Source: Saturnia japonica
Taxonomy: Eukaryota; Arthropoda; Insecta; Lepidoptera; Saturniidae
Direction: 5' to 3'
NCBI GenBank assembly: GCA_033032175.1
Contig: CM065322.1
Coordinates: 7,068,001-7,132,000, forward strand
DNA: 64,000 nt
The notes beneath the pieces are model-generated. The model saw nothing but the letters and a program-made list of their open reading frames with translations. It was not told the origin of the DNA and did no database searches. Positions 1-46,706 of the stretch are shown piece by piece. The position numbers and the translations under genes are program-made. How positions within the stretch are numbered: position 1 is the first letter of the stretch; each line of letters begins with the position of its first letter.

Positions 1-455
1 CAGCTATCTCTGAAGTGCTTTGTGATGGATCCGCTTCCACAATAGCCGTTACTTCTTCATTTTCCACTTTGGTCTCCGACCGTCCACGGGGTTGGTTCTG
101 AAGGTCGAAATTTCCAGAATAAAAACGTTGAAACCAAAAACGTACCGTGCTTTCTTTTGCAACACCAGCGCCGTACACATCATTAATCCTTCAAGCTGTT
201 TCTGCAGTACTGGTGCCACGGTAGAACTCGTACTCGTAAATATACCGATATTTCATGTTTTCTATTGTGCGGTAATAAGAAACGCCAAAGAAAAAAATAA
301 TGAGGAAAAAACAAATGAATTACTGATTTCAAAACTCAAATGTACCAACTAAATGTATTTATAAATTTGAATTTGGAATTCTTAACCAAAGAGGAGATAT
401 TTCAGATCAAAGTGGTCAGTACGACAAAACGCTAATTTCATATGTAAGGACCTAA
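1..455 (-). mobile_element. Mariner (cecropia-type) fragment, 5' end of element
   Basis: On the minus strand a transposase start (ATG at 254-256) opens into a mariner N-terminal region. Readable words are YEYEFYRG, RINDVYGAG, TVRFWFQRF, SGNFDL and QPRGR, the same order as in the mariner at 38042-39941. A TGA stop (191-193) replaces an expected Arg codon just before RINDVYGAG, so the copy is dead. The terminal inverted repeat lies at about 421-455 and ends GGACCTAA next to a TA target. The element runs off the window at base 1, so the catalytic domain is not visible. Confidence 0.85.
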
Positions 456-481
456 TATTAAGTACATTATTTTTTAAATTA

Positions 482-487
482 TTTATT
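482..487 (-). promoter_or_regulatory. Poly(A) signal AATAAA of transporter gene A
   Basis: A canonical AATAAA on the minus strand begins 15 nt after the TAA stop of gene A (502-504). The mariner terminal repeat starts about 27 nt further downstream, so the cleavage site would lie at or near the transposon junction. Confidence 0.5.
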
Positions 488-501
488 TCAAGTACATGTT
501 A

Positions 502-37119
<36,618 letters not shown>

Positions 37120-38041
37120 TTTATTAATTAATATTAACACCACTTTAAATAATTTATTATACTATCAATAGGCGGATAAATACTGTTTTATATTTATTGT
37201 TTTCTTTTTCACAATTATTTTCTTCTGTTAAAATTCACAAAACACATCGGACGAATATACGCGCGATCCATACAAACAATCTGTGTTAAATAAATGATAA
37301 CAATAAACAAGACATGCAGTATCTACTACATTATGTATTTATGTTATAATTTAAAACCACTTTACAAATGAATGGCTCACTTAATTACTTTTATCTTACT
37401 AACATGAACTCATTATTTGAAAAGTTTACCTTTACATGGAAACCTTTTTTCTTTGTTAGTCATTTTTTGTTTACTTTTCGGTATATTATCAGTTTCATTT
37501 AGTAATATTATAATATGGTGGTATAGAATAAACGTTTGAGTGCGCTTTTTATAGCAAAGTTACTACACGTGCGCAATAACTAAAGACCTGGGCGCGGTGA
37601 CGCCAAAGACGCATGCATGGTTGTACTGTGCACAAAAAATATTACAACAAGTTTCCACCCGCGACTTCGTGTCTGCTATTTTTTTTAATGTAGCGAGTGT
37701 TGTACTCGTAACAACGCCAAATTATATTTATTATACTTGAGTTATTACAAGCGTGCGAATTGAATCATAAACATTTTAAATGTCCAACACTTTTAACACG
37801 AGATTTCTCTCTCCACTATGTAAAGTTTTACCCTTCATTATAACAATAAACTTAACACAAAAAATAACAATAAAATATAGCAGTAACTTTAATAATTATT
37901 AACGAAACAGTATCAAAAAAATTACGTTGCCTACAGTACACCACGTGAACTTGAGGTGAAGTTACAGGGGTTGCGGGCGGAGGGTTGCATTGCAGGCGCG
38001 TCTCAACTTATCGCGCACGGGTAGTAATTGTTTTGTAAATA
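37120..38041 (-). promoter_or_regulatory. Putative 5' UTR and promoter region of gene A
   Basis: No coding sequence is seen. A TATA-box match lies at 37545-37553, and local GC/CpG-rich patches occur at 37560-37625 and 37930-38030. The region ends at the mariner inserted at 38042. Confidence 0.35.
37545..37553 (-). promoter_or_regulatory. TATA-box candidate for gene A
   Basis: The minus strand reads GCTATAAAAAGCGCA, a good TATA match about 430 bp upstream of the predicted ATG. The distance leaves room for an about 400-nt 5' UTR. No initiator could be fixed. Confidence 0.35.
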
Positions 38042-38228
38042 ATAGGTCTTTACCTATGAAATTGCCGTTCTGCAGTACTGACCATTTCAAATCAAAATTC
38101 AATCAATCCATTTCAATTCAATCAAATTAATTTTATTAAAAAAAAAAACCGAATTCTTTTTCCAAAAGTAGTCATTTGTTTATTGATTAGTGTTACATTT
38201 TCATCGCATTTGAATCTTATTTGTCATC

Positions 38229-39863
38229 ATGGATACGTTAAAAACTCGAGTAATTATGGAATATGAGTACCGTCGTGGCAGCAACGCGGCACAAGCGGCA
38301 CGCAACATCAACGACGTTTACGGAGCTAACATTACTATTGTGAATAAAAGACGTCCCACAATATTTTAATGTGTGCTAAATTAATAGCGCTTGTTTTATT
38401 CTTGTTTCTTACAAAGTTACAGTAGTTCGTAGTAACAATGTGGTTTCTTAATAACGTTCTTGACTGTAGTTTGCTTGTAAATTCGCTGCTTGCTATTGCT
38501 GGTGTTGTGGTATTTCTCGAACTGATCGTAGTACTGCCGCCCTCTCCGCTATATTTAACCTCGCCCTTTGCCTCGCAACCGGTCGTGCGATGGATTCCGT
38601 GCGGGGCGTCGCTCAGCCAATGAGCGCGCACGCCCTGTGTGCGCGCTCTCCGCAGAGCGAGGCTAACCGTGGGAAAGGGACGGCAGTACCACGAGTCACC
38701 ATGCCAGATATTCCGAGTCTGGCATGGTTCATCCTTACAACTAGTGAAATTTATACATTTAAACTTACAACTAGCTATATTCTTATTCTAATCGTTTTAA
38801 AATACACATATTCAGTTCATATTATTATATCTATTCCTAACACGTATTTATGAACCTTATTCCTAACACGTATTATTTCATTTATTTGTTCATTCTATAC
38901 TATTAGACTATCGTTATTCGCTCGCCCCGCTCGCTGTCCGCAACAACTACAAACCAACGCACCACCTGTTATTGGTTTGCTCGCTTCCGTTCTGGGAATT
39001 TCGATCTGAAAAATGAACCTCGCGGTCGTCCGAAGACTTTGGTCGACAATGACGACTTAAAGGCGATTGTGGAAGCTGATGATATACAATCTATGGCTGA
39101 ATTAGCGGCGGCTTTCGACGTTAGCATCAAAACAATATTGGTCCATTTGCGTCAAATTGGCAAGTTAAAAATGCTTGACAAATGGGTGCCCCACGAACTC
39201 AATGATCGTCAACGCGAAGTACGCGTCGAGACGTGCCTTGCACTGCTCAACAGACACACAAATGAAGGAATTTTGAACCGCATTGTTACCTGCGATGAAA
39301 AATGGATTCTGTTTGATAACCGCAAGCGCTCAGCAAGTTGGTTGGATCCTGGTTCAGCACCTAAACAATGCCCTAAACGAAAACTTACCCCTAGAAAAGT
39401 GATGGTCACTGTTTGGTAGTCTAGCGCCGGTGTGATTCATCACAGTTTCTTACCAAACAGGGTGAGCATTACTGCAGATGTGTACTATGAAGAACTGAAC
39501 ACAATGATGGAGAAGCTGGCACATCTCCAGCCAGCATTGGTCAATCGCTCGTCTCCGCTGCTCCTGCACGACAACGTGCGACCTCATACTGCACAGCAGA
39601 CGGTCTCCAAGTTGCAAGAACTGGGGTTGGAAGTTCTCCGTCATCCGTCCTACTCACCAGACCTTGCGCCTACAGACTACTACTTTTACCAGAATTTGGA
39701 TAACTCCTTGGCGGGAAAAAAATTCAATACCCGAGAGGCAGTACAAAATGCCTTTGAAGAATTTCTTGCCTCTCGTCCAGCTGATTTCTTTAAGAAGGGC
39801 ATCAATAAACTGCCACTGCGCTGGCAAAGATGCATTGATTGCATGGGTGATTACTTCGATTAA
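38229..39863 (+). pseudogene. Mariner transposase, split by a solo LTR and one stop codon
   Basis: The frame starts MDTLKTRVIMEYEYRRG, enters the helix-turn-helix region (NAAQAARNINDVYGAN) and is cut at 38335 by the LTR. It resumes at about 38951 with TTCYWFARFRSGNFDL and runs through KNEPRGRPKTL. A TAG at 39417-39419, where mariners have a second Trp (after TVW), is the only stop seen in the downstream part, and the same frame continues to 39863. The enzyme family cuts and pastes DNA at TA sites through the DDD triad. This copy cannot make a full protein. Confidence 0.85.
38336..38946 (-). repeat. Solo LTR (probably BEL/Pao-like) inserted in the mariner
   Basis: On the minus strand it runs TTGTTGCGGACAGCG... 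to ...TATTCACAATA. It has a TATA box (TTAAATATAGC), a GC-rich upstream region and a late AATAAA, as in an LTR promoter/poly(A) unit. The flanks are TTAC and CTAC, a probable 4-5-bp target duplication with one change. A shorter second copy is at 40408-40863. The family assignment is an inference from the LTR ends. Confidence 0.65.
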
Positions 39864-40239
39864 TACAAATAAAAAATATATGAAAAAAATTCGTTTAAAT
39901 TTTTTCATACAAAACGGCAATTTCATAGGTAAAGACCTAATATTAGGTTTCTATATATTACTAGTTATGCCCGTAACTCCGCTCGCATGGACTACAAAAT
40001 TAATATTTAGGTTTATTTTTATAAATATAGTTTAATTTTACTTAGGTATGTTAATTATGAGATGAATTCACTGATCGTGTTTGTCCAAATAACTTAAACT
40101 AATTTATAATATACTTAATAACTTAAACCAACCAAAACTAATTAGAATGTCATTTTTAAAACCATTTTAAACAAAAAGATAAACGCCTAATTAGAATGAA
40201 ATTTCTTAACTGCTCGATAGTAAGTTGGAAATGCAAAAC

Positions 40240-40985
40240 GAATGAATCGGGGTGCACCCACTCCCACTTGCCACCCACGGTGATCACCCGCTAATTATTT
40301 TAAAGACAAACATGCCTATTGTGAGTGGTCCTTAGTAGGTAGACATATGCTATTGCTGATTTTATTGTAAGTAGTCCTTTTTAATATCTACAATGATGTA
40401 GTAGTACTATTGTGAATAAAAAGGACGTCCACAATATTTTAATGTGTGCTAAATTAATAGCGCTTGTTTTATTCTTGTTTCTTACAAAGTTACAGTAGTT
40501 CGTAGTAACAATGTGGTTTCTTAATAACGTTCTTGACTGTAGTTTGCTTGGTGATTCGCTGCTTGCTGTTGTTGTAGTGTTTCTCGAACTGATCGCAGTA
40601 CTGCCGCCCTCTCTGCTATATTTAACCTCGCCCTTTGCCTCGCAACCGGTAGTGCGATGGATTCCGTGCGGGGCGTCGCTCAGCCAATGAGCGCGCACGC
40701 CCCGTGTGCGCGCTCTCGGCAGTACCATGAGTCACCATGCCAGATGTTCCGAGTCTGGCATGGTTCATCCTTACAACTAGTGAAATTTATACATTTAAAC
40801 TTACAACTAGCTATATTCTTATTCTAATCGTTATTCGCTCGCCCCGCTCGCTGTCCGCAACAAGTACATTAATGTGATATATCCCTTATGGTTTACTCAG
40901 CGTGAGCCATTTAAGCGCCCCAAAAGCGTCTTTTTCCGAATTTGTTCACCATTATTGTCTCTGATTATTTCGTATGTTACTATAG
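40240..40985 (+). repeat. Interspersed repeat split by a second solo LTR
   Basis: Sequence either side of the LTR (ATGCCTATTGTGAGTGG..., then ATATCCCTTATGGTTTACTCAG) matches the repeat at 44345-44715, where no LTR is present. The pair shows the insertion point. Confidence 0.6.
40408..40863 (-). repeat. Solo LTR, second copy (internally deleted)
   Basis: The same ends as 38336-38946 but 456 bp long, with deletions in the GC-rich middle and near the distal end. It is flanked by GTAC on both sides, a clear target duplication. Confidence 0.7.
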
Positions 40986-40989
40986 GTAA

Positions 40990-41907
40990 CAAAACTGTGC
41001 ACTGGCCGTGCTAATATCTCTCGGGAATACATCGATGAGAGCCGGAACTAACTTGTGTCTGAAGTCAAATCTTTGTTAACTAAAGTCTCGGACTGGGGTC
41101 GACTAAGCTTAGCGCAGTTCAACCCTAAAAAGACACAAGTCTGCGCGTTAACCGTTAAAAAGTCACCATTTGTCGCAACTCCTCGTTTTGAGAACACTCC
41201 CCTGTCTGTCACAGCCAGTATTGGAATTCTTGGCGTAGTATTTTCGAGTGACGTCCTTTTCCGCGGTCAGTTGGTAAGTAAGGCCAAATTGGCCTCAAAG
41301 AAGATTGGTGTGCTCAAAAAGGCGAGACGGTACTTCACGTCGACTCGTCGCCTAAATATTTATAAGGCGCAAATTGGACCTAACATGCAGTATTGTTCTC
41401 ATCTCTAGGCGGGAGCCTCACAGTACCAGCTAATTCCTTTTGACCGCATTCAGCGTGAGGCAGCTAGATTTATTGAAGATCAAGCTCTTTCCGATCGGCT
41501 TGATCCATTGGCTCTGCGTAGAGATGTTGGTTTACTCTGCATCTTCTACCGCATTTATCATGGGGAGCGTTCCGAGGAACTGTTTGGATTGATCCCGGCT
41601 GCTGAATTTCACCATCGGACATCGCAACAGAAACGTAAATTCCTTCCATACCACCTCGATGTCCAGCATTCCACAACAGTGCGTTTCTTAAGGTACTTTC
41701 TGCCTCGCATAACCACTCTGTGGAACCAGCTGTTGCCTGAGGTCTTTTCGAGCCGTTAAGACCTGGTGACCTTCAAGAAGAGAGCTTATTCTTTCCTAAA
41801 AGGCCGGCAACGCAACTGCGATCCCTCTGGTGTTGCGGATGTTTGTGGGCAGCGGTGATCACTTTCCATCAGGTGCCCGTTTCCCCCTTTATATCATAAA
41901 AAAAAAT
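40990..41907 (+). mobile_element. LINE 3' end (RT thumb domain), with poly(A)
   Basis: The plus strand reads AQFNPKKTQVCALT, LGVVFSSDVLFRG, AKLASKKIGVLKKARRYFT, then a TAG at 41406-41408 where Trp is expected, followed by PFDRIQREAARFIED, RRDVGLLCIFYRIYHGE and LWNQLLPEVFSS. This is the C-terminal part of a Jockey/CR1-type reverse transcriptase. It ends with CTTTCCATCAGGTGCCCG and an A-run at 41898-41906. 5'-truncated and dead. Confidence 0.8.
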
Positions 41908-42837
41908 CATGTAACCTGACCAGATATAATATAGCTATGAATAACAAAATCATCTAAATCGGACAAAATCATAAACGAATAGACAGGTAGAGAGTTTTAT
42001 AATATGTCCAAATGCAATAAAAAATAATGAAAATTTACTATTCACAGAATATATGTGTAGGTTTATTCATTATAAAGATAAGCGTTCGTGTTAACTTCGT
42101 AAAAGTAGCCAAGGATAAAATAGAAAGGAATACAATAAAGACTCTATAATAACCCCCGCTCCATATGTTGATGCCAACGTTGGCGTAATTGAAGCCAACG
42201 TGTGGAACCGAGGTAAAAGCACTTGATTGTTATAATAATTTATGAATAAAGACCTATATAATTTAGTAGTACAAAAAGCAAGCCCTGTTCTTGAAAATGT
42301 AGCGTAGTTCGAGTGGGAAGATAAAATTTTAAGTTAGGTAAAACTTTTGTATTAACCGGTTTCAACAAAAGACTTTAAAGGTTACTCAATTCGAATGTTT
42401 TTTTATGGATGTTCAGCCATTTCTTCTAAGTTTATGAACCGATTTCGATGATTCTTTTTTTGTTGGATAGGAAATACCTCAAATGTGTACCACCATCTTT
42501 TAATTTCTTTCGCATTGGACTTGGAACTTCGAAGATACACAAGGGACTCTTCAAATTCATTGGAAATTGGTTTCTTTTTTGTTAAAAATCGTCTTGTTAT
42601 TATATTGTTACAAAAAAATTAAGCGTCTCGGGACGCTCGACAGAAGTGATAACTTGAACTAATCAAAAAGAAAAAAAAGAACAAACGAAAAAGAAGCCGA
42701 ATTGACTGAAACTATGCTACTATTAATGGCGCCTTAACGCGTTATGTTACGAAGCGGTTTACCCTCCCTTAAGAAGTTATCACTTCAAAATGTCGTGTTA
42801 CCTGACTGAGTGCTGTATTACAACTAAATTATTCATA
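41908..42837. other. Intergenic, no gene seen
   Basis: AT-rich sequence. Part of it (around 42410-42560, with GATTCTTTTTTTGTTGGA) resembles the stretch at about 1220-1320 in inverted orientation and may be an old dispersed repeat. Nothing coding was recognised. Confidence 0.3.
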
Positions 42838-44212
42838 ATAATATTATAAATGCGAAAGTAACTCTGTCTGTCTATCTGTTACGTTTTATTTATTTATAAA
42901 GTTTCGTCTACATTGGCTTACACTAATATTACAATAAAATAATGTGACTTATGGACTACAGTAAATGTAAGAGTTTCTTACAGACAAACACCACATGAAT
43001 ATTTTTTGTTACGACAAATCCATTAATTTATTTACATTTTACAAATACCCAACAAATAAAAACCAAGATGGAAATCAATTTTTAAAACCTGTTATACATT
43101 ACCCATTACTGTTTTTATACTGCTTGAATAGTAGATGCACCAATCCTGTTAAAGTGTACATCAATAATATCACTATAGTTATTTATGATCTTGCAGAATC
43201 TAAGAATAGGCTAACTTGTTCTCTAGACTGTATGTCTGAATGATGGGCAAAGTGGCGTAATACAGTGCCGGGAATGACGCAAGGGGACCCGAAATTAAAA
43301 TAGTCTGAGCAGTTGAGGGCACATAATTTCATTCATAAACCACTGAACCAATTTCATGAATTTTAATATAAAGATAGATTGTACCTTGGCAAAGGACATA
43401 TGCTACTTTTTGTAGTGAAAATGAAACTTTAAGGGATGAAAGTTTGTAAGGAGAAAATGTTAGGAACATCAATGCACATGTGTAGTTGGTTAAATGACAT
43501 CGGCTTCCACGCCAACTAATTTGCTAATTTATTGATATTGATATACCTTTGGTAATTTATCTGCATTATACAGTTTTGTTACAAGCGAATTCATTCATTG
43601 TGTTATCCCACAATTGGAGACTACGACGTGATTTGAATACGCAACCTTCTGACTTTTTCACAAACTTCAAACCAATTTTAATGAATTTGGTTAGGTCAAA
43701 GAGAAGGACAAAGGCTACCTTATGTTGCAAAAATAAAACGTGATGAGGTGATATTGGGAATGAAAGTTTGCACGGAGAACCCATCAAACCAATTTTGAAG
43801 AATTTTGGTATCGAGACATATTGGACCTTGGAGAAGGACAAAGTCTACACCTTTTTGCGAAAGCTAAAATTGAAGGGATGAAATAGGGGATGTAAGTTTG
43901 TATAAAGAACCCATTATGTCTCAAATTAGGGACCTAAAAACTCATATTTATGCTTTTGATGAGAAATAAATGAAGATTCACGTTTTTCAACAAAAAAATA
44001 CCTTCCCGCAAACCGGTACAACTAAGGATGACTTTAGTTATTTTTGTAGTTTTATTGAGACGGTTAATGTGTTGGATTCATATTGGCATATAATTACAAT
44101 ACCATGCACACATTGATAAACACATCTATGATTTTTTTGGTTTGTAGTGTTCCGAGATAAATCTGTTTATATCCAATAATACGCATACGAAGTCGCGGAT
44201 ACCAGCTAGTAT
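42838..44212 (+). repeat. Helitron-like non-autonomous repeat with internal repeated units
   Basis: It begins AATATTATAAATGCGAAAGT and AACTCTGTCTGTC and ends GAAGTCGCGGATACCAGCTAGT, termini common in lepidopteran Helitron-like repeats (recalled, not searched). Inside, a diverged unit (AACCAATTT..GAA, GGACAAAG, GATGAAA..GGG..GAAAGTTTG) recurs at about 43330-43480, 43670-43780 and 43785-43915. No real coding frame. Confidence 0.5.
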
Positions 44213-44344
44213 TAAATAAAATACAAAAATCATACGACTCTAATAATAATGTTGAAACGCAGATATACATGGGTCTGAGGCTGACGACACTAATGTATTG
44301 CAACATAATGTGCGTAGTACACATAGTATATTTAAGATTTATTG

Positions 44345-44715
44345 AATTTATTTTATACTAGCTGTGTTCGCGGCTGCTCTCGCGTGGACTAAAGAACGCC
44401 GTCAAACAGGCACACGTGCAAAGCGTACTGCCCCCGCTCCTGGCTATTTAAAAACAAAAATGCCTATTGTGGGTGATCCTTAGAAGATATAAATATTCTT
44501 TTGGTGACTTTTTGTATGTCTTTTTAAGATCATTATATAGTACATAAATTTTGGTATATCTCCTATGGTTTACTCAGCGTTAGTTACTCTTTATAACATC
44601 AGCTATCTGCTAGTGAAATCCCCGTCAAAGTCGGACTTACCGTTTTGGAGTTAGCCGAAATAAACAGACAGACAGACAAACATTTTAAAATTGGTTTTGT
44701 GTTATAAGTTTCTTA
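44345..44715 (+). repeat. Interspersed repeat, uninterrupted copy
   Basis: It starts CTAGCTGTGTTCGCGG, contains ATGCCTATTGTGGGTG and CTCCTATGGTTTACTCAGCG, and ends with AAACAGACAGACAGAC. It matches the repeat at 40240-40985 without the LTR. Confidence 0.5.
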
Positions 44716-44949
44716 TATAATTTCATATACATTCAGTAAAAAGCTGTTATTTTGGCATTACAAACAGACACTTCAATTTTATTTATTTATATAGACATTC
44801 CTCCCAATTAGGGCTGTCATTCGTCCGGGTTTTCCTGGATTTGATCAGCCGATCCCGACGCGACATGGCTAGACGTACCACTGTATCGACCACCATTGTT
44901 GTTTCCTACCACTGAGCAAAGTTCTAGGTTATATAACTTCACGATATGA

Positions 44950-45212
44950 CTTACGGCCGTTTTCATTATTAACTTATCTATCCGTTGTTTCAGTTACTAA
45001 ATTTAGACAAATAACCTTTTTGTCTTTACTTTTTTTTTCAATAACCTATCAATGAATAGTTTTTCGTATCTACATTATATATATTCATATCCTATAGTTT
45101 GAATAGATAAGAGAGAAGCCGATATCTGTCTTAAGATAAAGATAGTACTCATTACAAATATGTACTAATCAGGTATAGTAAACTGAGATATGTTATTGAA
45201 AAAGGCCGTAAG
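44950..45212. mobile_element. MITE-like element with terminal inverted repeats
   Basis: The left end CTTACGGCCGTTTTCA and right end AAAAAGGCCGTAAG (complement CTTACGGCC) are inverted, and the similarity extends diffusely inward through TTATC and CAGTTACTA blocks. The element is about 263 bp with no coding frame. No clear target duplication was found. Confidence 0.5.
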
Positions 45213-46420
45213 AAGCGTAGCAGTAATAAACGCCAACCAATCTTTGCCAAATTGCAAATACCTATGCAAAGTGAAAACAACGACAGTATGAAACCGGTAT
45301 GTACAATCCACATTTAACTCACTTGTAATACAAGTATAAATTAGAAAGGCGAATCTAATTCATTATTAAAATTTTACAGTTCAACGAACCAGCATACTTA
45401 CTTTATTTACGGAAATAAATTACTTTACGGCAAGCCAGTGATTTTATAAATATTCATCGCGGAATGCGAAGATTGTCGAATGATGGTAGGTACAATTAAA
45501 TAAAATACGTTTTTGTTTTTGAAATTCTGTATTATATTTTTCTTATTTATTTTTACAATCAACGAAACTGACTTTATAATTTAAACATACATTAATATAA
45601 TTATTTCCCATATGGAATTACTGTGGAAGAATGATCTTTCACCTATTATCTTCTTGAATTGTATGAATATTGTTATGTGAACAAGTATACTTTGCAACGA
45701 TCAACTTTCAAAATATTTATACGATCATATAATGTGTACAAGACTGTTCATGCAACTTTCCTTTTGTTAACTTGACAGAAAACCGGCTCCCTACAACGAG
45801 TAAACGACGCACGCAAACAAACGTACGAGCATGCTCGGATCAAGTCGGTCGAATGCCAGTCGCGAGTTTTTGCATTTTACAGAAATATATATTTTTTTTT
45901 TGTGAGACACTAAGTTCTTAATTGACAATAAATAAACGATGGTTGAAATCATTTTATATTTACTCGTGTAAATACTACATTAAAATAAAATAAATTCGCG
46001 TTTCTTCATCAACGTTTTTCACTTACCAATTTATGGAATATTAATTATTGGAAATTAATGCCCATAAATATTCCGCGCTCTGAGCGCTACTCTAGTGCGG
46101 TCCAACCTTAGAATTGCATATACCGAATGGAAATTTTCATAGACTATTGGCATTAGCCAGCCATAGCGTTATAGTCGAGCATAGGTAACCGACTTCAAGG
46201 TCTTTCTGTACCTACCTATTTTGTCCTTTACACGTACAAGTTTCATAGAGTACGTTTGATTTTTTAATAACCAAATGCTTCACAAAACCAGCGCCGTTAA
46301 TCACGCAATAATCACAACCAACTTTTAACTAAATTTCACTAAATATTTCTTCATAATTCAATACTTATGCATAATTAGTTCTAATACTAATAAAAATACT
46401 TATAGTCTAAAGTTCACAGA
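45213..46420. other. Intergenic region between genes A and B, no gene seen
   Basis: Mostly AT-rich. A GC-richer, CpG-containing patch at 45780-45870 has no recognised function. Confidence 0.3.
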
Positions 46421-46706
46421 TCATGTTTTTATTCTCAACATTTTTCTAAAGAAATTTATAAATGGATCATTCGCAAATGTCCTAAGACTTCCTTTGTAGA
46501 AGTTCTCGATTTCTGCGAGAGGAATTCCTTCGGTTTCGGGCATGAAGAAATATAAATAAACAGTGCCGGCGTATGCAAATCCGGCGTACACAGCAAAAGT
46601 TCCCCAAAGTTGGACGTGAGTCTCCAGATCAATGTAAGATTTTGCAGCGAAGAATGTGACAAAATAGTTCCATGCGGCAGCGATACCTTGGGCTGATGCA
46701 CGACTC
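46421..46706 (-). CDS. Gene B last exon: TM11-TM12, MPETEG, C-terminus
   Basis: The acceptor ATTTCAG precedes 46706. It encodes SRASAQGIAAAWNYFVTF, two membrane segments, MPETEGIPLAEIENFY and the tail FFRKMLRIKT with TGA at 46421-46423. Two codons longer than in gene A. Confidence 0.9.

Larger units (their letters stand above)
38042..39941 (+). mobile_element. Mariner (cecropia-type), complete but interrupted
   Basis: Terminal inverted repeats (AGGTCTTTACCTATGAAAT on the left, its complement at 39919-39940) flank a transposase whose start is ATG 38229. Without the solo LTR at 38336-38946 the element is about 1.29 kb, the normal mariner size. The catalytic triad is visible: Asp in VTCDEKW, Asp in LLHDNVRPHT and, 34 residues later, Asp in APTDYYF. 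The C-terminus RCIDCMGDYFD is intact. Confidence 0.9.
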
